Shown here: positions 7,533 through 14,329 of the stretch, piece after piece | Layout of the letters: each line of letters opens with the position of its first letter | Position numbering within the stretch: the stretch's first letter is position 1 | Position numbers and translations under genes: made by a program | Assembly (NCBI GenBank): GCA_026169575.1 | Contig: JAPFCT010000201.1 | Coordinates: 1 to 18,045, forward strand | From: Faecalimonas sp. | GTDB taxonomy: Bacteria > Bacillota_A > Clostridia > Lachnospirales > Lachnospiraceae | DNA: 18,045 nt | Direction: 5' to 3' | The notes under the pieces: model-generated | Seen by the model: only the letters and a program-made list of their open reading frames with translations | What the model was told of the DNA's origin: nothing | The model's database searches: none

Positions 7533-9093
7533 GGCTTTCTCCTCCATCTATTTGTATTTGTAAAATTCTTTTTGTATGTTCGTCTGGTCTCCCGCAAAGG
7601 CTCAGGCGATGTCCGACGATCCACAATATGTGGCTTCCGTCTGCGATCAGCAGTATCTCATCCCGCTCTTTTGCAGGGATTTTCTCATTGATCAGGTAAG
7701 ATTTTAACTTCTGCTTTCTTCCTGCACGGTCAATGACAATGTAATCGCCCGGTCTTCTCGTTCTCACACACAAATCATTTTTAATTATAGCATAATCAAA
7801 ACAGTTCGTGTGACTTTTTTGCAGATTTCCGGGGTTCTCCAGCAAATCCACCAGCCGGCATGTGACTGCCGCTTCTTTTCCCTGCGGCGTCCGGTAATAA
7901 ACTGTGCCCGGGATCTGACATAAAGTTTCTCCGCTCTCTGTTTCCCCATGAAAAATTTCTCTCGTTTCATCATCTCTCTTCATGCCATCGTCCATCTTTG
8001 CACCACCGTCTCTCCGGAAGCCCGCATCTTCCTTTCGCTTCTCGATCAGTACCCCCTCATACCCGCGGACTGCCCGCATATGATATGGAAGCGAGATCTG
8101 CCTCCCGCATTGTTTCTCAAAAAGTGCGAGCACATCTGCGACATGGACTGCCGACAAGTCTTTTGCCTGCCCCGCCGCTTCTTCCAGGCAGGAGAGCACT
8201 GCCATCTCCCTTAAGATCTGCTCCCCTCTCTGAAACGGCTTTTCCTGGATCAAAATACCTCCCGGCTGACGGCTGACACATCCTTCCCTGAATGTCTCTG
8301 CCTTTTTTGCCAGAAATTCCTGCACCTTCTGCAACTGTTCTGCCGCCTCACTCATGTGCGCTGCTGCTCTTGGATTGATCTGCGTCTCCAGATAAGGGAT
8401 CACCCGGTTTCGGATCTTGTTTCGTGTGTAATCATCGGTCAGATTGGTCTGATCTGTCTGATAAGAAATGCCGTTCTCCTCCAGAAATCCTTCAATCTCC
8501 CTGCGTTCCAGACAGAGCAGCGGACGAACATAGCTTCCGATGACCGGTTTGATCCCTGCCAGTCCATTCAGCCCGGCTCCTCTTATAAGGTTCATGAAAA
8601 GTGTCTCGGCATTGTCATTCTTATGATGCGCCAGCGCAATTTTTGATGCCCCGTATTTCTGCGCTGCCTCAGCAAACGCTTCTCTTCTGATATTTCTTCC
8701 GGCTTCCTCCATAGATTGTTTCCGGTTTCTCGCAATTAATTCCAGCTGACAGCTTACAATTTCCAGAGGAACCCCTTCTTCCCGGCAGAGTTTCTCGACA
8801 AATTTCTGATCCTCCAGCGCATCCTCCCCCCGGATCCCATGATTGACATGGACCGCCGCCAGCCGGATCCCCAGTTCTTTCTGCAGTTCGCGTAAAATGA
8901 AAAAAAGGCATACCGAATCTGCTCCTCCTGATATGCCTGTGATCACTGTTTCTCCCCGCTCAAACATCTTGTATTTCTGTATATATGCACGCACCTTCGC
9001 GATGACATCATTCTTTCTATATTGACTCTTTTTTCTCTTCTGCTCTTTCCCGGCCATTTTTCTTTTCCCTTTTCTCTTGCTGCATTTTCCCAT
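7516..9093 (-). CDS. tilS: tRNA(Ile)-lysidine synthetase TilS
   Basis: This ATP-dependent enzyme converts C34 of tRNA-Ile(CAU) to lysidine, so that the tRNA reads AUA and is charged with Ile. The P-loop SGGADS is at 55-60. HHKNDNAET (156-164) matches the HHxxDQxET motif, with Asn in place of the usual Gln. DQTNLTDDYTRNKIR (214-228) matches the family D-x-(S/T)-N...RNxIR motif. The C-terminal tRNA-binding domain starts near 405. Residues about 352-385 form a charged, low-complexity insert. At 525 residues it is longer than usual, because of this insert and a basic N-terminal extension. The start is uncertain: an ATG at 9057 (residue 13), preceded by AAAGGG, may be the real one. The stop overlaps hpt. 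Confidence 0.95.
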   Translation of the reverse strand: MGKCSKRKGKRKMAGKEQKRKKSQYRKNDVIAKVRAYIQKYKMFERGETVITGISGGADSVCLFFILRELQKELGIRLAAVHVNHGIRGEDALEDQKFVEKLCREEGVPLEIVSCQLELIARNRKQSMEEAGRNIRREAFAEAAQKYGASKIALAHHKNDNAETLFMNLIRGAGLNGLAGIKPVIGSYVRPLLCLERREIEGFLEENGISYQTDQTNLTDDYTRNKIRNRVIPYLETQINPRAAAHMSEAAEQLQKVQEFLAKKAETFREGCVSRQPGGILIQEKPFQRGEQILREMAVLSCLEEAAGQAKDLSAVHVADVLALFEKQCGRQISLPYHMRAVRGYEGVLIEKRKEDAGFRRDGGAKMDDGMKRDDETREIFHGETESGETLCQIPGTVYYRTPQGKEAAVTCRLVDLLENPGNLQKSHTNCFDYAIIKNDLCVRTRRPGDYIVIDRAGRKQKLKSYLINEKIPAKERDEILLIADGSHILWIVGHRLSLCGRPDEHTKRILQIQIDGGESHGRDN

Positions 9094-9154
9094 ATTCAGG
9101 GCTCTCTTCTATGATACTATGATTATCCGAAAGAATCCAGTCAGAAATCCTGCT

Positions 9155-10564
9155 CTACTTTCCTTTCCATATCCCCGCCACAAGAACTGTCATGTCATCT
9201 TTCGGCGTCTCCCCGGTAAAGATAAGCACCTGGTCTAAAATATACTGCGCCATCTCTTTTGGATTGACTAGCCGCATTCCACCGATGATTGTCTCCATCA
9301 ACAGTTCCTGCTCGACAACCGGAAGCGCATCGAGTACTCCGTCTGTCATCATCACAACAAACTCCCCGCTTCGCAGCGTCCGCTTTACCATATCGATCTC
9401 CAGATTGTGCAGGACACCGATCGGAAGACTGGTGGAGGACAAACGCTCCACCCGGTCACGGTATTTGATAAACGTTGTCGATGCCCCGACTTTCAGAAAC
9501 TCACATTCTCCCGTATACAGATCAAAAATACTCATATCCACTGTGGAAAAATGAATCTCCTCCCGCCCCATCACAAGCGCAGTATTGATCATCTGGATCG
9601 CCAGTTCTCCCGGAAATCCGGATGTCAGAAGATCTTCCAGCAGCTCTGCCACCATCGCACTTTCCTGAAATGCCTTTCTTCCGGAGCCCATCCCATCTGA
9701 CAGCGCAGAAGCGGCTCTCCCTCCCGGCATCATCACTTCCAGGAAACTGTCCCCCGACACCGTATCCCTTCCTTTTCCGATCTTCGCCACCCCCTGAAGG
9801 ATATGAAACTGGCACGGTTCCATACAGACATATGGCTCGTATTCTTTTCCGAGCATCCTGCGGCACTGCTCCTCAAACACAAATCGCTTTCCATATGTCC
9901 TGGAGATGATCTTTAACATCTCTTCGGTCTCCACTCCCATCTCCTGCACCGCTTTTGCATTCAGGTGGATCTCATGTTTTCCTCTCTCTGTGCGCAGAAA
10001 TGTCAGATCCAGCACTTTCACTCCGATCTTCTGAAGCCGTTTTCGCAGCTTCTTTTCCATCCGCGCATCAATTAAAATGCTGTCCTCAAATTCCTTTGCC
10101 GTACTTTTGATGATCTGCGCGAACAGATCCAGCTGCACCGCACAGCCTTCTCTGTTTTTCACAAGCCGGTTTGCCCAGAGCATATTTTGTTTTGCCTCAT
10201 GGAACACCTCGATCAGCGCGCTCTGAAACTTTGGAGCCATCACGCACTTTTTCTGCAATTTGCGCTTCGTCTCAATATTCAGTTCTTTTCCATACTCCTC
10301 AACTGCATGAAGAATCTCATATCCCAGCTGGCAGGTATGTACATAATCGTCCCCCCAGCACCGCTCCATATGGTCACATTTTGTGCAGACACTTTCCTCC
10401 ACCTGAAAGAACATCTCCTGCAGTTCATCTTTCGTAAATACCTGCTTTGGCTGCTCCAGCTTCAAACATACTTTCGACAAATGTTCCAGCGAATCTGCCA
10501 GCTTTCCGATCTGTACTGCATAAGGCCCCGCGATGCCGGCCTGTCCCATCCCGACCTTCTCCAT
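9155..10564 (-). CDS. spoIIE: Stage II sporulation protein E phosphatase, form without membrane domain
   Basis: This 469-residue PP2C-type serine phosphatase should dephosphorylate SpoIIAA and so release sigma-F in the forespore. The PP2C domain fills about 255-466, with metal-site motifs SGDSF (270-274), SDGMGSG (289-295), MTDGV (406-410) and KDDMT (455-459). Upstream of it is the SpoIIE regulatory region with CxxCxxxxxCW (Cys60, Cys63, Cys69, Trp70). The B. subtilis protein is about 830 residues and begins with about ten membrane helices. Here that module is absent. The start is clear (GGGGGAGA at 10571-10578), and upstream there are only 63 bp and a terminator. Its identity is supported by the conserved place between divIC and tilS. 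Control of its localisation must differ from B. subtilis. Confidence 0.93.
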   Translation of the reverse strand: MEKVGMGQAGIAGPYAVQIGKLADSLEHLSKVCLKLEQPKQVFTKDELQEMFFQVEESVCTKCDHMERCWGDDYVHTCQLGYEILHAVEEYGKELNIETKRKLQKKCVMAPKFQSALIEVFHEAKQNMLWANRLVKNREGCAVQLDLFAQIIKSTAKEFEDSILIDARMEKKLRKRLQKIGVKVLDLTFLRTERGKHEIHLNAKAVQEMGVETEEMLKIISRTYGKRFVFEEQCRRMLGKEYEPYVCMEPCQFHILQGVAKIGKGRDTVSGDSFLEVMMPGGRAASALSDGMGSGRKAFQESAMVAELLEDLLTSGFPGELAIQMINTALVMGREEIHFSTVDMSIFDLYTGECEFLKVGASTTFIKYRDRVERLSSTSLPIGVLHNLEIDMVKRTLRSGEFVVMMTDGVLDALPVVEQELLMETIIGGMRLVNPKEMAQYILDQVLIFTGETPKDDMTVLVAGIWKGK

Positions 10565-10627
10565 ATTGATTCTCCCCCCGTCCGTTCTTTCCTCTTCTCC
10601 CTCCGGAAATAACTTTTTCTATGGAAT

Positions 10628-10664
10628 AAAAAAACTTTAGGAAATTCTCTCATCTCCTAAAGTT
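10628..10664 (-). terminator. Rho-independent terminator after divIC
   Basis: On the - strand AACTTTAGGA (10664-10655) pairs perfectly with TCCTAAAGTT (10642-10633) around a 12-nt loop, followed by a run of seven T (10634-10628). It ends the hup-rqcP-yabP-yabQ-divIC group and separates it from spoIIE. Confidence 0.85.
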
Positions 10665-10680
10665 ATCATTCGTAATTTCT

Positions 10681-11007
10681 TTATTTTGTTGGTTTTAATA
10701 CGATCTCATCTTCATATACAAGTCCGAACTTTTCTTTTGCCACATCCTCTACATAAGCATCTGTGCCAACATAATCCTTGTATTTCTCGATTTCTTTTGT
10801 TCTGTCCTTCTCCTCTTTGATCTGAGCCTCGAGCTCTGCCTGCTGCTCCTTATATGCTTCATTCTTCGCCCGTAATGAGACTCCTCCGACAGATACAAGT
10901 ACGATCAGCAGCATGATCACTGAACTGATCAGTACCATACTTCTTCTGTGAGCCCGCATTCTCTGCCGCTGCTGTCTTGTACGACTTTTTTCTTTGATAT
11001 GTTTCAC
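10681..11007 (-). CDS. divIC: Septum formation initiator family protein (DivIC/FtsB)
   Basis: This 108-residue bitopic division protein acts with FtsL and DivIB at the septum. It has a basic cytoplasmic N-terminus (1-23), one membrane helix (about 24-44) and an extracellular coiled coil (about 48-75). It ends with the DivIC C-terminal motif YVEDVAKEKFGLVYEDEIV. The start codon is GTG, preceded by AAAGGTGG. The place between yabQ and spoIIE matches B. subtilis, except that the S1-domain gene yabR found there is missing here. Confidence 0.93.
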   Translation of the reverse strand: MKHIKEKSRTRQQRQRMRAHRRSMVLISSVIMLLIVLVSVGGVSLRAKNEAYKEQQAELEAQIKEEKDRTKEIEKYKDYVGTDAYVEDVAKEKFGLVYEDEIVLKPTK

Positions 11008-11059
11008 TACTGTTACCCACCTTTGTATGTGTGTATTTCCAGACTACTCTAAAGCCATT

Positions 11060-11389
11060 CTAATGGGTTTCCCTCTTTTTTTCAATACTTTTCTTGATTT
11101 TTTTATAGATTTTCCCAAGCTGCGAGAATGCTGCGGCAAATAAAAGGATCCCCACAAGCGTTCCGGTCACGAAGAACCACCGGATACTTCCATCGCTTGT
11201 AAGATAGATCTGCACAGACAGATACAGGCTGATCCCGATCCAGTAAAACAGATCTTCCAGTGTCACTGCCGTCAGATTGTGCGGCAGGATCCTTCTGAAA
11301 ATCCGGATGATATCATAGATGCCCATCACAACAGATCCCGTCAGGACTGCCTGGATAAAAACATTCACTTCTTCACCGATCCCAGACAT
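11060..11389 (-). CDS. yabQ: Spore cortex biosynthesis protein YabQ
   Basis: This 109-residue membrane protein is needed in B. subtilis for cortex formation around the forespore. Hydrophobic helices lie at about 6-25, 44-60 and 68-88, followed by a strongly basic tail (KIYKKIKKSIEKKRE). The IYDIIRIFRR segment near the N-terminus is typical of YabQ. I place the start at ATG 11389, because AGGTG lies just before it. An in-frame GTG at 11395 would add two residues and overlaps that site. The gene follows yabP directly and the pair is almost certainly cotranslated. Confidence 0.92.
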   Translation of the reverse strand: MSGIGEEVNVFIQAVLTGSVVMGIYDIIRIFRRILPHNLTAVTLEDLFYWIGISLYLSVQIYLTSDGSIRWFFVTGTLVGILLFAAAFSQLGKIYKKIKKSIEKKRETH

Positions 11390-11397
11390 ACCCACAC

Positions 11398-11688
11398 CTA
11401 TTTAAATAACTTGGAAAAGAAGTTTTCTCCCTGCTTTGTGGCGCTCTGACTGATATCAGAGTAGGCAATACTGTCAATATGTCCCGCCAGATCTACTTCC
11501 CCTTTTTCCACACTCAGCCGGTTTACATGAAGATCCTTTCCTTTCACCATAAGCATTCCCTGCTCCGTCTCAAGCAGGATCTCATTTAAATCAAAGGAAA
11601 GCACATCCAGAACACCGGTCACTGCGCTTGTCTTCCGGTTATTGATAACTAATTTATGCGGCTTTTGCACCTGTCTTTCTTCCACCAT
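11398..11688 (-). CDS. yabP: Sporulation protein YabP
   Basis: This 96-residue soluble protein of the YabP/YqfC family is required for spore cortex formation in B. subtilis. The family pattern is clear: HKLVINNRKTSAVTGVLDVLSFD, then a GMLMVKGKDLHVNRLSVEKGEV core of beta-strands. The start at ATG 11688 is supported by AAAGGT 7 nt upstream; a GTG at 11694 is too near that site. A candidate sigma-E promoter lies at 11734-11762, in keeping with mother-cell expression of this gene in B. subtilis. The next gene, yabQ, begins at or just beyond its stop codon. Confidence 0.93.
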   Translation of the reverse strand: MVEERQVQKPHKLVINNRKTSAVTGVLDVLSFDLNEILLETEQGMLMVKGKDLHVNRLSVEKGEVDLAGHIDSIAYSDISQSATKQGENFFSKLFK

Positions 11689-11733
11689 GCCCACAACCTT
11701 TCTCTCTATGATCAGTACGTCTTCTTTCTCTCA

Positions 11734-11762
11734 ATTATATGAAAGGTTGTTCGCATTTATGA
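11734..11762 (-). promoter_or_regulatory. Candidate sigma-E promoter of yabP-yabQ
   Basis: On the - strand, TCATAAAT (11755-11762) and CATATAAT (11734-11741) are 13 bp apart. They match the sigma-E pattern known from B. subtilis (ATA-type -35, CATACAnT -10) in all but one of the -10 bases. No -35 for sigma-A lies 17 bp before the TATAAT contained in it. The function of yabP supports the assignment. Confidence 0.5.
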
Positions 11763-11766
11763 TGCT

Positions 11767-12006
11767 TTACAGATACTTAAATAAATCTTTGGCTTCTTCT
11801 TTCTTTGTCGTATCCTGAATCGCAAGCACTTCAACTTTCACTGTCTTTGTCCCGAACTGGATCTCTATGACATCCCCCGGCTTCACTTTCACAGAAGCCT
11901 TTGCCACAGATCCGTTTACAAGAACACGGCCTGCATCACATGCCTCGTTGGCAACCGTTCTTCTCTTGATCAGTCTGGATACCTTTAAAAATTTATCTAA
12001 TCTCAT
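11767..12006 (-). CDS. rqcP: S4-domain RNA-binding protein RqcP
   Basis: This 79-residue S4-domain protein was formerly called YabO/HslR-like. RqcP binds stalled 50S subunits with RqcH and helps add poly-alanine tails to unfinished peptides (ribosome quality control). The S4 fold takes up residues 1-60: MRLDKFLKVSRLIKRRT, then ACDAGRVLVNG and VKPGDVIEIQFG. The short acidic-basic tail is usual. The start at 12006 is supported by AGGAGG 6 nt upstream. It lies between hup and yabP as in many Clostridia. Confidence 0.94.
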   Translation of the reverse strand: MRLDKFLKVSRLIKRRTVANEACDAGRVLVNGSVAKASVKVKPGDVIEIQFGTKTVKVEVLAIQDTTKKEEAKDLFKYL

Positions 12007-12057
12007 TTGCTTCCTCCTGTTTTCTTAACGCTCCCCAAAATGATTCCCACTGTAACA

Positions 12058-12088
12058 AAGAACTGCCGCAGATCCTGCAGCAGTTCTT
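12058..12088 (-). terminator. Hairpin between hup and rqcP, weak terminator or attenuator
   Basis: AAGAACTGC-CGCAG (12058-12071) pairs with 12075-12088, giving 14 positions with one mismatch and a 3-nt loop. In the - strand RNA it is followed by UUUGUU, a weak U-tract. It may reduce read-through from the strong hup promoter into rqcP. Confidence 0.45.
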
Positions 12089-12121
12089 CTCTTCTATCGC
12101 TTATTTGATTGTCTATCTGAA

Positions 12122-12397
12122 CTATGCATTTACAGCATCTTTTAATGCTTTCCCTGCTTTGAATTTTGGAGCCTTGCATGCAGCGATCATCATTGTCTCT
12201 TTTGTATGAGGATTTCTTCCTTCTCTTGCTGCTCTCTCTGTCACTTCAAAAGTACCAAATCCTACTAACTGTACTTTCTCACCTTTTTTGAGTTCTTCTG
12301 TTACAACGTCTACAAAAGCTTTTAATACTTTCTCAGAGTCTTTTTTAGATACTTCTGCTGCTTCAGCAACTGCTGCGATTAATTCTGTTTTGTTCAT
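12122..12397 (-). CDS. hup: HU family DNA-binding protein
   Basis: This 91-residue histone-like nucleoid protein is a homodimer that bends DNA. The N-terminal helical body (1-40) is followed by the signature [22 protein letters not shown] (47-68), which includes the beta-arm with the conserved RNP(H/K)T tip whose proline intercalates into DNA. The C-terminal helix is [11 protein letters not shown]. The length and all key residues are normal. AGGAGG (12407-12412) lies 9 nt before the ATG. The gene has its own strong promoter and a folded leader (12398-12506), consistent with high and controlled expression. Confidence 0.97.
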   Translation of the reverse strand: MNKTELIAAVAEAAEVSKKDSEKVLKAFVDVVTEELKKGEKVQLVGFGTFEVTERAAREGRNPHTKETMMIAACKAPKFKAGKALKDAVNA

Positions 12398-12423
12398 GAA
12401 TATGTTCCTCCTCTAATTTAGCC

Positions 12424-12498
12424 ATAGAATATATCAAATATATAGATTCTATCCGTGTTGAAGGGCCGTTACCTCCGCATTTGCGGGCTTTTACCCTT
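12424..12498 (-). promoter_or_regulatory. Structured 5' leader of hup
   Basis: The predicted 109-nt leader folds in two parts. Upstream, AAGGG (12498-12494) can pair with CCCUU (12465-12461), enclosing CCGC-AAAU-GCGG (12486-12475). A competing pairing, GGG (12496-12494) with CCC (12487-12485), excludes the first. Downstream, AUAGAA (12452-12447) pairs with UUCUAU (12429-12424), with further A-U pairs inside. The first part contains GGAGGU (12476-12471), a perfect Shine-Dalgarno-like sequence with no start codon after it. I recognise no known riboswitch class. Control of hup translation is inferred. Confidence 0.45.
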
Positions 12499-12512
12499 AT
12501 TGTACTGTTATA

Positions 12513-12541
12513 GTTATAACTGTTTCCCTATTGTTTGTCAA
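12513..12541 (-). promoter_or_regulatory. Strong sigma-A promoter of hup
   Basis: On the - strand, TTGACA (12536-12541, perfect -35) and TATAAC (12513-12518) are 17 bp apart. A second TATAAC follows directly. The -35 lies inside the last codons of the phosphohexomutase gene. The predicted start is near 12506. Confidence 0.8.
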
Positions 12542-14270
12542 GGAATTTTTCGATCATTTCCAGCACAGACGCTCCCATTTTTGCTGAAATCTCGTCCGCA
12601 TTCTCCAGGGAAGTTCCCTTGATCCCATAGTAGAATTTCACTTTCGGCTCTGTACCGGAAGGACGTACACATACCCATGCATCGTTTTCCAGTTCATAGT
12701 AAAGTACATTTGATGACGGAAGTCCCGTACCGCTTGTCTCACCGGTCTTCAGATCTGTGATCGTACCTGCCTTGTAGTCTCTTGCTCTCTGCACTTCATA
12801 CTCTCCGATTCTGGCTGGCGGTTCCTTTCTGAGTGTCTCAAGGATATTCTGGATCTTCTCCAGTCCTTCGATTCCTTTCAGTGTGATAGACTGGATATCA
12901 TCTTTGTAATAACCGTACTTTTCATACATGTCGATCATCGCATCCCAGAGTGTCTTTCCAAGCGTCTTATAGTAGGCTGCCGCCTCGCAAAGCGCCATCG
13001 TCGCAACAACTGCATCTTTGTCTCTTGCATAAGTACCGATCAGACATCCGTAACTTTCTTCAAATCCAAAGAGATAAGTTCCTTTTCCGGTCTTTTCAAA
13101 TTCCAGGATCTGCTGTCCGATAAACTTAAATCCGGTCAGCACATCGATCAGTTTCACGCCATAACTTTCCGCGATCGCCTTTGCCATATTGGATGTCACG
13201 ATAGATTTGATCAGACATCCGTCTTCCGGAAGCCCTTTTACTGCCTTTCTCTGACTGATCTCATAGTCTGCAAGAAGACATCCTGACATATTTCCGGTCA
13301 GAACTTTGTACGATCCTGACTTTGTATCCTTTACATACACACCGAGACGGTCTGCGTCCGGATCTGTCGCAAGCACAAGATCTGCATCGACTTCTTCTGC
13401 AAGCTTCAAACCAAGCTCAAACGCTTCTTTGGCCTCCGGGTTTGGATAAGATACCGTCGGGAAATTTCCATCCGGCAGCTCCTGCTCTTTTACTACATAG
13501 ACATTTTCAAATCCAAGCTCTTTTAAAATCCGTCTTACCGGGATATTTCCGGTTCCGTGGAGCGGGCTGTACACGATCTTTAAATCCTTGTTCATCTGAT
13601 CGATCGCATCCTGGTGGATCACCTGCTTTTTCAGTTCTTCCATGTAGGCATCATCGACTGCTTCCCCGATCACTTCATAAAGTCCGGCTTCCTTTGCAGC
13701 CTCAAGATCCATTGTCTTAACCGCAGCGTAGTCTGTCACTGCCACTACTTCTGCCATGATACCGGTATCATGCGGCGGTGTGATCTGTGCGCCGTCTTCC
13801 CAGTATACTTTATATCCGTTATATTCCGGTGGATTGTGGCTTGCAGTAATATTGATTCCTGCAATACAGTTTAACTTTCTGACTGCAAAAGAAAGCTCCG
13901 GTGTCGGGCGAAGCGACTCAAATACATATGCCTTGATCCCGTTTGCAGCAAGGCAGAGCGCCGATTCATCTGCAAATTCCGGCGACATCCGTCTGGAATC
14001 ATATGCGATCGCGACTCCTCTTGCCTCTGCTTTATTTTTTAAAATATAGTTTGCCAGCCCCTGCGTTGCCTTTCTGACTGTATAAATATTCATCCGGTTT
14101 GTACCTGCCCCGATCACGCCGCGGAGTCCGGCAGTTCCAAATTCCAGATCTTTATAAAAACGTTCTTTGATCTCGTTATCATCCTCTTTGATCGCTGTGA
14201 GTTCCGCTTTTGTATCTGCGTCAAAATAATCATTCTCCAGCCATTCTCTGTATCTTTCCTGATAATCCAT
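12528..14270 (-). CDS. pgm: Alpha-D-phosphohexomutase (phosphoglucomutase/phosphomannomutase)
   Basis: This 580-residue enzyme interconverts hexose 1- and 6-phosphates (glucose, possibly mannose), linking sugar breakdown with cell-wall and polysaccharide precursors. Family motifs: FGTAGLRG near 44-51; the phosphoserine loop TASHNPPEYNG (Ser144); the metal loop DPDADRLG (303-310); the sugar loop GFEESYG (402-408); and the phosphate loop RPSGTEPK near the C-terminus. The length fits the long PgcA-type Firmicute branch. The ATG at 14270 is chosen because AGGAGGT (14277-14283) precedes it by 6 nt. An upstream in-frame GTG (14291) lies almost at the predicted transcript start and has no ribosome binding site. 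The gene follows the CotS-like gene by 43 nt but has its own promoter (14301-14329). Exact sugar preference cannot be read from sequence, so the symbol is approximate. Confidence 0.94.
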   Translation of the reverse strand: MDYQERYREWLENDYFDADTKAELTAIKEDDNEIKERFYKDLEFGTAGLRGVIGAGTNRMNIYTVRKATQGLANYILKNKAEARGVAIAYDSRRMSPEFADESALCLAANGIKAYVFESLRPTPELSFAVRKLNCIAGINITASHNPPEYNGYKVYWEDGAQITPPHDTGIMAEVVAVTDYAAVKTMDLEAAKEAGLYEVIGEAVDDAYMEELKKQVIHQDAIDQMNKDLKIVYSPLHGTGNIPVRRILKELGFENVYVVKEQELPDGNFPTVSYPNPEAKEAFELGLKLAEEVDADLVLATDPDADRLGVYVKDTKSGSYKVLTGNMSGCLLADYEISQRKAVKGLPEDGCLIKSIVTSNMAKAIAESYGVKLIDVLTGFKFIGQQILEFEKTGKGTYLFGFEESYGCLIGTYARDKDAVVATMALCEAAAYYKTLGKTLWDAMIDMYEKYGYYKDDIQSITLKGIEGLEKIQNILETLRKEPPARIGEYEVQRARDYKAGTITDLKTGETSGTGLPSSNVLYYELENDAWVCVRPSGTEPKVKFYYGIKGTSLENADEISAKMGASVLEMIEKFLDKQ

Positions 14271-14300
14271 CCTGGTACCTCCTAATCTCACTTTTCATCT

Positions 14301-14329
14301 ATTATACAACACGTTATTCTAAATGGAAA
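14301..14329 (-). promoter_or_regulatory. Sigma-A promoter of the phosphohexomutase gene
   Basis: On the - strand, TTTCCA (14324-14329) and a perfect TATAAT (14301-14306) are 17 bp apart. The -35 lies in the end of the CotS-like gene. The predicted start near 14294 leaves a short leader of about 24 nt holding AGGAGGT. It frees this metabolic gene from dependence on the sporulation gene upstream. Confidence 0.6.

Noticed and set aside
10571..10660. Possible sigma-H or Spo0A sites before spoIIE
   Set aside because: AGGA- and GAAT-like pieces exist but with wrong spacing or overlapping the terminator or ribosome binding site. No TGTCGAA-like box was seen, so the spoIIE promoter remains unidentified.
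12463..12475. Thirteen bases of the hup leader (GAGGTAACGGCCC on the - strand) resemble a stretch of Firmicute 16S rRNA as I remember it
   Set aside because: The match is short and from memory, and the surrounding sequence does not continue as rRNA. Most likely chance.
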